From a virus: DNA of 36,117 nt. The stretch's first letter is position 1. Every line of letters starts with the position of its first letter. Made by a program: the position numbers and the translations under genes. Below, in pieces: positions 7,418 to 14,530 of the stretch. Location: positions 1 to 36,117 of IMG/VR virus record IMGVR_UViG_3300027649_000006; one strand, written 5' to 3'. The notes beneath the pieces were generated by a model. The model did not search any database. It saw nothing but the letters and a program-made list of their open reading frames with translations, and was not told the origin of the DNA.

Positions 7418-8647
7418 TTAACGGTCTTTAGAAAATCCCTTGACGACATCTGGACTAAAGTTGGCCCTCGAAAATCCAAGGCGATCGACAAGCTTTACCG
7501 TGTTGCCACCCATCGGATCTCCGACCACATATCCTTCTTGCCCAGTCTTTTCATATCCGGCCTTAGTCTTGAGGAAAGTATTCACGCCGCCAAGTTGATT
7601 CAGCTTCGAAATCAAAAGCTTCTTGACATCAACCAGAATCTGCTGGAGCGTAAAGATAAGGACCAAGTTATTCACGTTGTCTCCGGCGAAGAACTCCATG
7701 CGAGCCTGACGTCGAAGATCCACGGCTTCTTTGCCCTTAGACGTCTTCTTCTCCGCTTCTTGCTTATCAAAGCGAGCCTTCATCCAGTTCATCAAGCCAG
7801 CTACGTGCTTGGCCGGATCACCGATCTCTTGGCCAGAGCGAACCTTGGAGTTGGCATAGGTTTCTAGTTCTTGAGCCAGATCCGAGCTCGCCTCGATGGC
7901 ATTCAGTGTGTTTGGAGAGATCTTGGAGAGAGTTTGATCGGCCTGCTTCAGAAGCTTATCGATCTGAGCCAGATCTGCAGGATTTATATTTGGAGCGCTG
8001 GTGCTATTGAGATCCGCCGTCTGCCACCAGACCGATGGAACTTGCTTCATAGTCTTCACATTTATTCCGGGAATCGGTTCAAGAGAGCCAATCTTACCAG
8101 CATATGACGTATGAAAGACTACGCCGATCTTGGCCACCGATACTTTCTTGCCGATCTCCGAATCGATCGGAACGGCATAGACGATTGTATTTGGATGGAA
8201 TGTAATATATTCCTGTCCTTCGATCGTCTGGCGGCGCGCTGTGTCTTCCGTGAACATGATGTCGCCTTGAATGATTCCTCGAATACCCAGCTTAGACAAT
8301 TCGGCCAGAGCAACCTTCATCTTGTTATTAAGATCACCGGAGTCGATGGCCGCGTCGATATCCTTAGGAGTCTTATACACTTCCGGGACTTTGTTGAAGA
8401 TTGATTTCTTGGCAACGAAGAATTTATCATCCGCCGGATCGATGCCACAGAAGATTGCTGGCGCTCCATCCCACTTGACCGACACGGACATCGACTTCTT
8501 ATTCTTGCCGAGCATTGAGTCGCGAAGTGTCTTTAAAGTCTGAATAGCTTTCTTAGCACCAGACAAGCCGGAGTATAAGACCGAGTCCTCGACATGAGTG
8601 AGGTGGCCAGCACCTTCAGAGAGAACGAATTGAATAAAGCTTTTCAC
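7418..8647 (-). CDS. Covalent nucleotidyltransferase (ligase-like, DUF6267-type) phage protein
   Basis: Starts at GTG 8647: MKSFIQFVLSEGAGHLTHVE. Residues 57-64 VKWDGAPA give the K-x-D-G of the nucleotidyltransferase superfamily (DNA/RNA ligases and capping enzymes), where Lys58 would carry AMP. GIIQGDIMF (about 124-132) resembles motif III, ITFHPNTIVYAVP motif IV, and EGYVV followed by NTVKLVDR (K385) motif V. The set matches a phage family I recall as DUF6267, annotated without tested function; nick sealing or RNA ligation is possible. A helical insert lies at about 225-335. The first 12 residues match the T4 internal-protein leader (MKTYQEFIAEA), with L-S-E-G as a likely protease site, so the enzyme could be packaged in the head. 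A late-promoter variant precedes it; no Shine-Dalgarno is visible. Confidence 0.8.
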   Translation of the reverse strand: MKSFIQFVLSEGAGHLTHVEDSVLYSGLSGAKKAIQTLKTLRDSMLGKNKKSMSVSVKWDGAPAIFCGIDPADDKFFVAKKSIFNKVPEVYKTPKDIDAAIDSGDLNNKMKVALAELSKLGIRGIIQGDIMFTEDTARRQTIEGQEYITFHPNTIVYAVPIDSEIGKKVSVAKIGVVFHTSYAGKIGSLEPIPGINVKTMKQVPSVWWQTADLNSTSAPNINPADLAQIDKLLKQADQTLSKISPNTLNAIEASSDLAQELETYANSKVRSGQEIGDPAKHVAGLMNWMKARFDKQEAEKKTSKGKEAVDLRRQARMEFFAGDNVNNLVLIFTLQQILVDVKKLLISKLNQLGGVNTFLKTKAGYEKTGQEGYVVGDPMGGNTVKLVDRLGFSRANFSPDVVKGFSKDR

Positions 8648-8655
8648 GTGTATTC

Positions 8656-8663
8656 TATTTATT
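8656..8663 (-). promoter_or_regulatory. Late promoter variant (AATAAATA)
   Basis: Reads GAATAAATAGAAT on the minus strand, 9 nt from the GTG start of the ligase-like gene. It shares ATAAATAGAAT with the variant at 656-663. Both differ from TATAAATA only at the first base or two. Confidence 0.45.
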
Positions 8664-8679
8664 CAAAGTGTAAACTAAA

Positions 8680-8707
8680 AATCCCATGGATGTTGGTCCA
8701 TGGGATT
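8680..8707 (-). terminator. Rho-independent terminator, 11-bp perfect stem
   Basis: AATCCCATGGA (minus 8707-8697) pairs perfectly with TCCATGGGATT (8690-8680) around a 6-nt loop, followed on the minus strand by TTTTAG. It lies 44 nt beyond the stop of the gene at 8751-9050 and in front of the promoter of the ligase-like gene. Confidence 0.85.
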
Positions 8708-8750
8708 GATTGAATGGTTAAATGGAATTATTACTCGCCACGTATATCGA

Positions 8751-9050
8751 TCAATTTTGAGGATCGTACTTGCTGTGTAATTCACGGGCTTTATCGCAGA
8801 GCTCGGAGAGTTTAGTGTAAAACTCAGCTTTCAATCTACGCTCCTCGACTGCCGATCGAGTGATCGTCGACGACCAATTATCCTTCTTGCCGTATGGATT
8901 GTGGGACAGATCATCATATAATTCAGCCAACTTCTCAAAGAAGTCTTCAGCTTCTTGAGTATCGAACTCCTTAAAGGCAACAAAGGCCTTTTGCACGTCA
9001 TTGATATCTTCTTTGATGAGGACTTTTTTAATAGATTCGTTTAGTTTCAT
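8751..9050 (-). CDS. Small helical phage protein, paralogue of its upstream neighbour
   Basis: Best start is ATG 9050 (MKLNESIKKVLIKEDINDVQ), 7 nt after the stop of the previous gene; an upstream ATG at 9113 would lie inside that gene. The 99-residue product shares with the 93-aa neighbour a core of F-x-E-F-D-x-x-x-A-E-x-F-F-x-x-L (here FKEFDTQEAEDFFEKLAELY). The remainder is charged and helical. The MKLNES leader is common to three consecutive genes and contains the L-N-E-S pattern expected for a prohead protease. Function unknown; an internal head or injected protein is an inference. Confidence 0.7.
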   Translation of the reverse strand: MKLNESIKKVLIKEDINDVQKAFVAFKEFDTQEAEDFFEKLAELYDDLSHNPYGKKDNWSSTITRSAVEERRLKAEFYTKLSELCDKARELHSKYDPQN

Positions 9051-9057
9051 AGGCGTT

Positions 9058-9339
9058 TTAATTACCTTTGCGATTCTTAATAATATCAGCAGCTTTGTGA
9101 AGTAATGATTCAAGGGCGCCTAATTCTTCCGCATCTGATCCATGAGAATAAAAATCAGATAACCTGTTAAAGAAAGCTTCTGCCTGTTCGGCATCAAATT
9201 CTTGAAAAAGATCAATGGCCTGATCAACCTCTGGATTCAAATTATCTTCTTTGAGAACCTGGCGGACCGTCGGAGCAGGTTTGGTTGATTTCTTAATTGG
9301 TCCAGACAGAATGTTTCGGGCGGCTTCGTTTAGTTTCAT
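9058..9339 (-). CDS. Small helical phage protein, paralogue of 8751-9050
   Basis: A 93-residue protein starting MKLNEAARNILSGPIKKSTK. After a Pro/Lys/Thr-rich linker and VRQVLKEDN it has FQEFDAEQAEAFFNRLSDFY, alignable without gaps to the neighbour's FKEFDTQEAEDFFEKLAELY, so the two genes look like a tandem duplication that has diverged. The C-terminal helix is shorter than in the paralogue. It is separated by 5 nt from the 176-aa gene upstream and shares its leader, so the three probably form one late operon ended by the terminator at 8680-8707. No known function. Confidence 0.7.
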   Translation of the reverse strand: MKLNEAARNILSGPIKKSTKPAPTVRQVLKEDNLNPEVDQAIDLFQEFDAEQAEAFFNRLSDFYSHGSDAEELGALESLLHKAADIIKNRKGN

Positions 9340-9344
9340 AGTTG

Positions 9345-9875
9345 TTATTTTTTGATTTTGACAAATTCAGCTGGGCACTTTCTTTCACGTCCATCCTGTT
9401 CATAGACGACGGAACCTGAAGAAGTGAATCGAATAAACTTGCGTTCTCGTTCATTGCCCTGGTTATATGTGACGATGATTGCATCTCCACGTTTCAGCGA
9501 AGCCAGATTATTTTTTTCCTGTGCATCGTAATTGGCACTTTTGTTAGCATCCGCGCGATTGGCTCGAGCAAATTTGATATCTCTCAGATCCGCACGAGCC
9601 GCCGTGGCATCACCACGCCCGATGATTTTAGTGATGGCCGTGAGTGGCACGATAGCGATACCCTTTCCAGGAACTGAAATCTTGGCCGTTTCGAGAGATT
9701 TAGGCTTCCACCCGAAGGCGGAATACTTTTTGAGCTTGACTTTGCCGGGAGTGGCAATTCCAAATTCCGCGACGGTTCCTTCCCAAGGCTGATCACGAAA
9801 TAGAAATTTGACTTTGTCGCCAATCTTAGGACGAACGCCTTCCAAGATTGATTGCACGGCTTCGTTGAGTTTCAT
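9345..9875 (-). CDS. Hypothetical protein with likely SH3-like beta domains and MKLNEA leader
   Basis: The ATG at 9875 is preferred over a TTG three codons upstream. The protein begins MKLNEAVQSILEGVRPKIGD, containing both L-N-E-A and I-L-E-G, either of which fits T4-like prohead protease cleavage. Downstream, GDKVKFLFRDQPWEGTVAEF and a C-terminal KRGDAIIVTYNQGNERERKF each look like small SH3/KOW-type beta barrels joined by an Ala/Arg/Asp-rich helical linker (about 105-135). No enzyme motif. A perfect TATAAATA ends 9 nt before the ATG, and there is no Shine-Dalgarno. First gene of a three-gene MKLNE set. Confidence 0.68.
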   Translation of the reverse strand: MKLNEAVQSILEGVRPKIGDKVKFLFRDQPWEGTVAEFGIATPGKVKLKKYSAFGWKPKSLETAKISVPGKGIAIVPLTAITKIIGRGDATAARADLRDIKFARANRADANKSANYDAQEKNNLASLKRGDAIIVTYNQGNERERKFIRFTSSGSVVYEQDGRERKCPAEFVKIKK

Positions 9876-9884
9876 GATATTCAA

Positions 9885-9892
9885 TATTTATA
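9885..9892 (-). promoter_or_regulatory. T4-type late promoter (TATAAATA)
   Basis: Perfect TATAAATATT on the minus strand ending 9 nt before the ATG at 9875. With initiation six or seven bases downstream, the mRNA leader would be only a few nucleotides. Confidence 0.7.
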
Positions 9893-10238
9893 CAACTTCT
9901 TCCTTTGAAACTTTACGAGGTGCCTGATAGTTTGGAATGTTTTCAAGCACGTCGGCTCGATCGCAGCACGTCGAAATCGAAATGTATGCTGGAATCATTT
10001 CATATTCAACCGGTGCTTCAGGATCTTTTTGAGTCTTGGCGAGTCGTGTAGGACCCATGCATCTGGCCGTAGCGCGAGAAGGGCTCACGGATTCAATTAC
10101 ATACTTCGATTCCTTTGTCAGGAAGAACACGTCGCCCACACGCCTCCGCACCTGTCCGGCCGGAACATCTAGCGAATCGAATCTCGAATCAGATTGAATT
10201 GGTTTGATTGTTCTATTAGTCTCTTTCTTGGTTTTCAT
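9888..10238 (-). CDS. Hypothetical protein, 116 aa
   Basis: Starts MKTKKETNRTIKPIQSDSRF and has a strong Shine-Dalgarno (GAGGAAG, about 7 nt before the ATG), one of the few clear ones in the window. The centre, RRRVGDVFFLTKESKYVIES, suggests a beta-strand rich domain, followed by ATARCMGPTRLAKTQ and a Cys pair (STCCDRADVL). I recognise no family. It lies 14 nt downstream of the metallopeptidase gene and overlaps the late promoter of the next gene at its 3' end. Cytoplasmic; function unknown. Confidence 0.65.
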   Translation of the reverse strand: MKTKKETNRTIKPIQSDSRFDSLDVPAGQVRRRVGDVFFLTKESKYVIESVSPSRATARCMGPTRLAKTQKDPEAPVEYEMIPAYISISTCCDRADVLENIPNYQAPRKVSKEEVV

Positions 10239-10252
10239 AAATCTTCCTCAAA

Positions 10253-10696
10253 CTATCTGGCCCAACTATATTTTGTATTCAAACTGTGTTTTTTACACCA
10301 CATCATAAACAGACCCAATTCACGACCATACGCTTCAATTTCAGCGGGGTCGTCGAAGTAGTTCTCATCTAAACATCTCAGCTCATTCGAGCGTTGTTTA
10401 TGTTCGCATAGAACGAATTGCTTAACGTGAACCAATTCATGGGCAACGGCAAGAAGAAGATCGCGAATTGCAATTCCCGAATCGAATGCAATCGTATACG
10501 AATTCAATTCAATATCCGGATCGCTGTAGGCTATCATTCCATCATTCTTCATGAGATTGCGAGTCGAAACATAGTTGATCGTAATCTTGCTAGTGTCGAA
10601 TAAGAATTTATTCATGACGTAGTTAGTTAGAGAGCGAACATATTTCGCCTTTCGCTCTGAAAACGGAACTTCAAATGTGATTTTACTTTGGCGCAT
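10253..10696 (-). CDS. Putative zinc metallopeptidase-like protein (HExxH, SprT-like)
   Basis: A 147-residue protein with VAHELVHVKQ (H86, E87, H90), the zinc-binding and catalytic motif of zincin metallopeptidases, preceded by IRDLLLA. About 30 residues later PAEIEAYGRE supplies a glutamate (E121) that could be the third zinc ligand. Length and arrangement suit small SprT-like or phage gluzincin proteins. No signal peptide, so it would act in the cytoplasm or inside the capsid. The ATG overlaps the end of the 59-codon GTG gene by 14 nt, indicating a shared transcript from the sigma70-like promoter at 10869-10896. Substrate unknown. Confidence 0.72.
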   Translation of the reverse strand: MRQSKITFEVPFSERKAKYVRSLTNYVMNKFLFDTSKITINYVSTRNLMKNDGMIAYSDPDIELNSYTIAFDSGIAIRDLLLAVAHELVHVKQFVLCEHKQRSNELRCLDENYFDDPAEIEAYGRELGLFMMWCKKHSLNTKYSWAR

Positions 10697-10862
10697 ATTT
10701 CTTACAAAGTTTTACGATTTTCCATTCTGGTTGAAAGTGTGTTAGCAAATTTTGCACCTGCGTTCGGCTTCGCCCCTCTCCAGGACACGTCGCACGAAAG
10801 ATGCTTCGAAGGGGTGGAATCTCGTATTCGATGAACCACGTTTCAGTTTTATTCTTTCTCAC
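10683..10862 (-). CDS. Small basic protein, GTG start, 59 aa
   Basis: Read directly on the minus strand: GTG at 10862 opens a 59-residue frame beginning MRKNKTETWFIEYEIPPLRS and ending KLCKKYAPK with TAA at 10683-10685. It overlaps the metallopeptidase start by 14 nt, typical of coupled phage genes. The start lies exactly 6 nt downstream of a TATATT -10 element, so its mRNA may be leaderless. It is basic with two Cys. A short ORF could arise by chance, but promoter position, overlap and a hydrophobic-polar pattern favour a gene. Confidence 0.6.
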   Translation of the reverse strand: MRKNKTETWFIEYEIPPLRSIFRATCPGEGRSRTQVQNLLTHFQPEWKIVKLCKKYAPK

Positions 10863-10868
10863 GATACT

Positions 10869-10896
10869 AATATACCAAGAATTTCGAGGATGTAAA
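10869..10896 (-). promoter_or_regulatory. Sigma70-like early promoter
   Basis: Minus strand TTTACA (10896-10891), 16-nt spacer, TATATT (10874-10869). The -10 is 6 nt from the GTG start at 10862. Upstream sequence to 10939 resembles the cassettes at 27849-27946 and 29166-29271 (shared GAAATACTTTCACT). Confidence 0.65.
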
Positions 10897-10952
10897 TAAA
10901 ATAGTGAAAGTATTTCAACGTTGAATATCAGGCACTTGCATCAGCTCGAAAT

Positions 10953-11040
10953 CTAATTGTATGAAAATAGTCTTTTTTCAGCTCTAATTGTGTGAAAATA
11001 CGCTTTGCGAGCGCCTGGAGAGATCTAGTTGTATGAAAAT
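10953..11040 (-). repeat. Three 16-bp direct repeats in a gene-free region
   Basis: Near-identical copies at 10953-10968, 10984-10999 and 11025-11040; the plus strand reads CTAATTGTATGAAAAT with one change in each of the second and third copies. On the minus strand each contains CATACAAT or CACACAAT, which could serve as -10 elements. Spacing is 31 and 41 bp, too irregular and short for CRISPR. Probable regulator binding sites or stacked promoters upstream of the 10862 gene. Confidence 0.6.
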
Positions 11041-11172
11041 GTTTATTCGCGCATATGACAGTGCAGATCAACGGCTTGCATGAATAGACGTCAAAAAGAT
11101 GAACATGTACACGAACATGTTCCGAAGAGAGAACGACTTTAGGACTTCTTCCTCGTTCCGTATTCGTCCGGA

Positions 11173-12690
11173 TTAGGCATACGTCGAAATCATTCGCACC
11201 AGTTCAGCCTCAGAGAGATTGGCACCACCGGCCGCATACATGTTCAGGCCGCGTGAGAGCTTGCGAAGATTGGCCGTCTGCTTCGATTTTCCCTGTTTAA
11301 GAATGCCGATGACCTTCAGGCGTTCTGGCTTTGAAAGAGAGAGACCGCCTTGTAGAGGAACTTTGTCGCAGATCTTTTCCATGAATTCATAGACTTCTTC
11401 GTCGGTCGGATTGATGTCAATCATGTAGGCTCGAGTGCGAATCGCGCCATCCGGATCGAGTTTGTCCATGTTCAGATTCGAGATGAAGATGACCTTGCCG
11501 GTGAATTCAAAGTAACGAGGAATCTGGCCAGCATCTAGAATCTCTTCATCCGATTGCTCAGAGTCCGGATCGACGACATTGGATCCACGTTTATTCCAGA
11601 CCAGCTTACGAACTTTCTTAGTGTCCGTTGCCGCCTTCAGAATGTTGCGTGCCTCCTGATCTTTCAATGCATCATCGGAATCGTCGAATAGAACCACACC
11701 GTCTTTGTAACGAAAGAGGAGAGTGTACAGACCGGCAGGTGAAGCTGTTCCAGTATTTTTAAAATATCCATCGCCATCTTTAAGTCCAAGTTCATGGAGC
11801 ACTTCCTCGACCGTATGGGTCTTGCCGACGCCACCGCGGCCGGCAACGAAGAGGGCATTCGAGGATCCAGAAATCGTCATCTTGATAAGATGTGTCAGAT
11901 CATCGAGCTGTGTGGTAAAAGGAAGTCGTTCAATTAGCTTTTCCACCTTCTGATCAGTTGCATAACGATCCGGTGATCCGCGAGAAACAGATGCACCAGT
12001 ACATCCCAAGTCGGCCAGAATCTTAGATTTGGCGATGACTAGCTCACGAAGATCCGAAGCCTGACCAGACCAGACAAATCCTTGCCCCTTCTTCGTGATG
12101 TAGTTGGGAAACTCTTTGACCAGAGCATTGAAGATGAGCTCGCCGGTTTTACGATATTGATCGTAGATAGATCCAGCACCATACTTCTTGAATTTGTTGT
12201 CCTTGATCATCGCGATGATGCCATCATAGGCTTCTTCAGGATGTACAGACTCAATGAGGATAGAAGCTCGGCAGAGATCCAAAGACTCATTGAGATCGAT
12301 TTTTTTAGGAGGGGTGAGAAAGTGACCAGATTTCACATCACCCTGGAGCATGTCGACAATCACTGGAAGAATTTGTACCAGAGACAGCTCGGCATCGAAT
12401 TTGGCGTGAAGCGGATTTCCATCTAGCCAAACATCGGCCGAACTAACTCCACTCAGGCCAATTGAATTGGGCGATGACCAGTTGATGCGAACCGAACTAT
12501 TATCGGAAGGAATGAAAAAACGAATGCCATATCCATGTCCAGACTCAGAATTAGTAAATTCCTCGGCTTCTGGAAAATTAAAAAGATCCTTGCCGAGTTT
12601 TCGATGGATGTATGACTTAATTAAAATGGCCGCCTTATGAAGGCCGGCCGGCGATATTCCTTCAGCGAGGTATGATTTGAATGATTTCAT
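11173..12690 (-). CDS. AAA+ ATPase with capsid-targeting-like leader
   Basis: A 505-residue protein. Residues 274-281 GRGGVGKT form Walker A, GVVLFDDSDD (321-330) Walker B, and VIFISNLNMD (about 390-399) a sensor-1 strand with Asn, so the C-terminal half is an AAA+ ATPase core; IRTRAYMIDINP follows with likely arginine-finger residues. The N-terminal 230 residues are unrecognised, with a glycine-rich beta part near 50-90. It begins MKSFKSYLAEGISPAG, like T4 internal-protein leaders with an L-A-E-G cleavage site. A perfect late promoter lies 22 nt upstream. An ATPase in the head or injected with DNA would be unusual; alternatively it is an intracellular remodelling factor and the leader match is coincidental. 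Confidence 0.8.
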   Translation of the reverse strand: MKSFKSYLAEGISPAGLHKAAILIKSYIHRKLGKDLFNFPEAEEFTNSESGHGYGIRFFIPSDNSSVRINWSSPNSIGLSGVSSADVWLDGNPLHAKFDAELSLVQILPVIVDMLQGDVKSGHFLTPPKKIDLNESLDLCRASILIESVHPEEAYDGIIAMIKDNKFKKYGAGSIYDQYRKTGELIFNALVKEFPNYITKKGQGFVWSGQASDLRELVIAKSKILADLGCTGASVSRGSPDRYATDQKVEKLIERLPFTTQLDDLTHLIKMTISGSSNALFVAGRGGVGKTHTVEEVLHELGLKDGDGYFKNTGTASPAGLYTLLFRYKDGVVLFDDSDDALKDQEARNILKAATDTKKVRKLVWNKRGSNVVDPDSEQSDEEILDAGQIPRYFEFTGKVIFISNLNMDKLDPDGAIRTRAYMIDINPTDEEVYEFMEKICDKVPLQGGLSLSKPERLKVIGILKQGKSKQTANLRKLSRGLNMYAAGGANLSEAELVRMISTYA

Positions 12691-12838
12691 GTGTGCTTAC
12701 GGTGTTTATGGTATTTATACACCTCACCTGCTCACTTCTAATCCATCTTCGAGCCTCTTCGCGATCCTCTTCTGTCGGCTGCATGGCAATGAAAATATCA
12801 TCTAGACTCATGTCTGTGACAACAATTTCAGTTTTCAT
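12662..12838 (-). CDS. Small hypothetical protein linking helicase and AAA+ ATPase genes
   Basis: ATG at 12838 overlaps the helicase stop in an ATGA and opens a 58-residue frame starting MKTEIVVTDMSLDDIFIAMQ, rich in acidic residues with a basic tail (EEARRWIRSEQ). The frame runs through the late promoter of the next gene and ends 29 nt inside it, so the last 20 residues may be read-through rather than conserved. The ATGA overlap is the main argument for translation. Function unknown. Confidence 0.55.
   Translation of the reverse strand: MKTEIVVTDMSLDDIFIAMQPTEEDREEARRWIRSEQVRCINTINTVSTHEIIQIIPR
12712..12719 (-). promoter_or_regulatory. T4-type late promoter (TATAAATA)
   Basis: Perfect TATAAATACC on the minus strand, 21 nt upstream of the AAA+ ATPase start and inside the 3' part of the 58-aa ORF. 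It allows the ATPase to be expressed late, independent of the replication operon upstream. Confidence 0.72.
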
Positions 12839-14238
12839 ACTCTGATATTCGAAATTGATATGCTCTTCCGAACTTTATCCCAGGGTTTAATTGAATTAGA
12901 TTCAGATGGAGAATCACTTTCACTTCCAGAATCGATCATCGTCTGAGCCGATGCATTTACATCGTAGAGGCGCATTTTCGCCTTGTCAACGCCAACAATA
13001 AACCTTTTGTTGGTAGTCTTATTTGAATATCGATTCTTCAACTGTTTCACCATATATTGGCCAAGCTTTTCAAGTTGTTCCGTTTCATTGATCGAAATCA
13101 TAAAATCTGCCGTTCCAGTCAAAGCAAATGAATCGGCGACGTCGACCATATCAGGATCCGATGACTTCATTCCACCTCGATTTACCTGTGTTGCCGTCCA
13201 GATTGGAACATTAAATTCAATTGCCAATCCGCGCAACTCTTCGGAAATAGCCTTGACGAACGAATTGGTATTGACAGACCCCGAAAGACCTTTGATGCGA
13301 GCCGATGAACAGATTCCAATGTAGTCGACAAAGATAATATCTGGAATAAAATTCTTCTTCATCTTGAGCTCGTTGAGGAGTGCTCGAAAATGACCAGAGT
13401 GACCGGCCGCTGTTGGATATTCCTTGATGATCAGCTTACCTTGTGTTTTAGCGGAAATTTTCTTTATCTTTGAATCGAAGATATCACGAGGAAGAGATTC
13501 AATTTGATCGAGATTGACGTCGAAAAGGTTAGCATCGATGCGTTCAGCAATCCTTTCCTCTGACATTTCAAGGGTAATGTAAAGAACATTCTTTCCCTGT
13601 GAAAGATATGAAGAAGCCAGATGACAAAGCACCAGAGATTTTCCAACATTCACACCAGCCATGATGATGTTCAATGTTTTCTTGGGAACACCGCCACGCG
13701 TGATTGAGTTAAGCATGTTGATGTCAAAGGGGAATCGCGATTCCTTCTTATGATAATACTCATATCGAGAAGTTGCATCTGAGATATAATCGTGACCCAC
13801 CGATGTATCAAATGTAACAGACAGAGCCTTTTGCAAAATATCGGGAATCGATCCGGGTGCAACATCTTTACGCTTCCCATCGATAATAGCAATCGATTCC
13901 ATGACGGCTAAGAATACAGATCGCTCTTGACAGAACTTTTCTGTGCGATTTAAGAGCCATTCACGATCGACCTTTTCATACTCAACAAGGCCTCCAATAA
14001 TTTCCCCAGCTCGATTCTGTGATTCTATAGAACCTTTACCTCCTGCTTGAAGTTCAATTACAAGAGCCGATGGAGTTGGAAGCCTATTGTATTTAAGAAT
14101 GAAATCGAGGATTAGTTCATAGACAATTCTTTCTCCACCTTCAAAATATTCGGCCTTGACGTGGGGCATTGCTTTTCGACAATATTCCTCATCGTGGAGA
14201 AATGATTGAAGTATTATTTTCTGTAAGTTGGCTTCCAT
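12835..14238 (-). CDS. 41: Replicative DNA helicase, T4 gp41/DnaB-like
   Basis: A 467-residue protein with the DnaB/gp41 layout: a helical N-terminal domain (1-150) and a RecA-like C-terminal ATPase. GVNVGKS (195-201) is Walker A, ITLEMSEERIAERI carries the catalytic Glu region, DIIFVDYIGI (Asp305) is Walker B, and TATQVNRGGM contains the Gln/Arg switch of motifs 3 and 4. It would unwind DNA ahead of the phage polymerase. A Ser-rich tail (SGSESDSPSESNS) precedes the C-terminus. Placement downstream of uvsX and a gp40-like ORF reproduces T4 gene order. Length is close to T4 gp41 (475 aa). A GGAAA Shine-Dalgarno lies before the ATG. Confidence 0.95.
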   Translation of the reverse strand: MEANLQKIILQSFLHDEEYCRKAMPHVKAEYFEGGERIVYELILDFILKYNRLPTPSALVIELQAGGKGSIESQNRAGEIIGGLVEYEKVDREWLLNRTEKFCQERSVFLAVMESIAIIDGKRKDVAPGSIPDILQKALSVTFDTSVGHDYISDATSRYEYYHKKESRFPFDINMLNSITRGGVPKKTLNIIMAGVNVGKSLVLCHLASSYLSQGKNVLYITLEMSEERIAERIDANLFDVNLDQIESLPRDIFDSKIKKISAKTQGKLIIKEYPTAAGHSGHFRALLNELKMKKNFIPDIIFVDYIGICSSARIKGLSGSVNTNSFVKAISEELRGLAIEFNVPIWTATQVNRGGMKSSDPDMVDVADSFALTGTADFMISINETEQLEKLGQYMVKQLKNRYSNKTTNKRFIVGVDKAKMRLYDVNASAQTMIDSGSESDSPSESNSIKPWDKVRKSISISNIRV

Positions 14239-14530
14239 TTAAATTTCCAATTTTATATTCTATAGAATCAGTTAGAATCGAAGTGAGCACATCACCGGCA
14301 TATCGATGGAATTTCAAATCATCTTGAAATTTTCGATTGTGCAATATTGTAAAGTGATATGAAAGTTTAATCGAATCGATTTGAGTTTCCTCGCGGATGC
14401 CGACCCGATCATATTGATAGACTGTTCCTTTATACGGGCCACTCAAGAGAACGATCATTCCACATTGATCGTGTAGAGTGTTAAATACACCGATGCGATA
14501 GTCGATGTCTTTAATTGGCTTCTGCAGCAT
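14189..14530 (-). CDS. Small protein between uvsX and gene 41 (gp40 position)
   Basis: The ATG at 14530 (MLQKPIKDIDYRIGVFNTLH) is preferred; the frame is open further upstream but that would lie deep inside uvsX. The 113-residue product overlaps uvsX by 20 nt and the helicase by 50 nt. It has a beta-strand stretch GMIVLLSGPYKGTVYQYDRV, then a helical part. T4 gene 40 lies in the same place and also encodes a small protein (about 113 aa by memory), so this is a positional counterpart; sequence homology is not demonstrated. In T4, gp40 assists prohead initiation. Confidence 0.65.
   Translation of the reverse strand: MLQKPIKDIDYRIGVFNTLHDQCGMIVLLSGPYKGTVYQYDRVGIREETQIDSIKLSYHFTILHNRKFQDDLKFHRYAGDVLTSILTDSIEYKIGNLNGSQLTENNTSIISPR

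Larger units (their letters stand above)
10863..11172. other. 310-bp gene-free regulatory region
   Basis: No convincing coding frame lies here on either strand. From right to left it holds a palindromic GAACATGTTC with a nearby second GAACATGT (11101-11122), the three 16-bp repeats, a TGATATTCA element (10922-10930) and the sigma70-like promoter. It separates the AAA+ ATPase gene from the small gene/metallopeptidase pair and looks like a control region. Confidence 0.6.

Noticed and set aside
10953-11040. CRISPR array
   Set aside because: Only three 16-bp repeats with unequal 15- and 25-bp spacers; no cas genes and no typical repeat palindrome.
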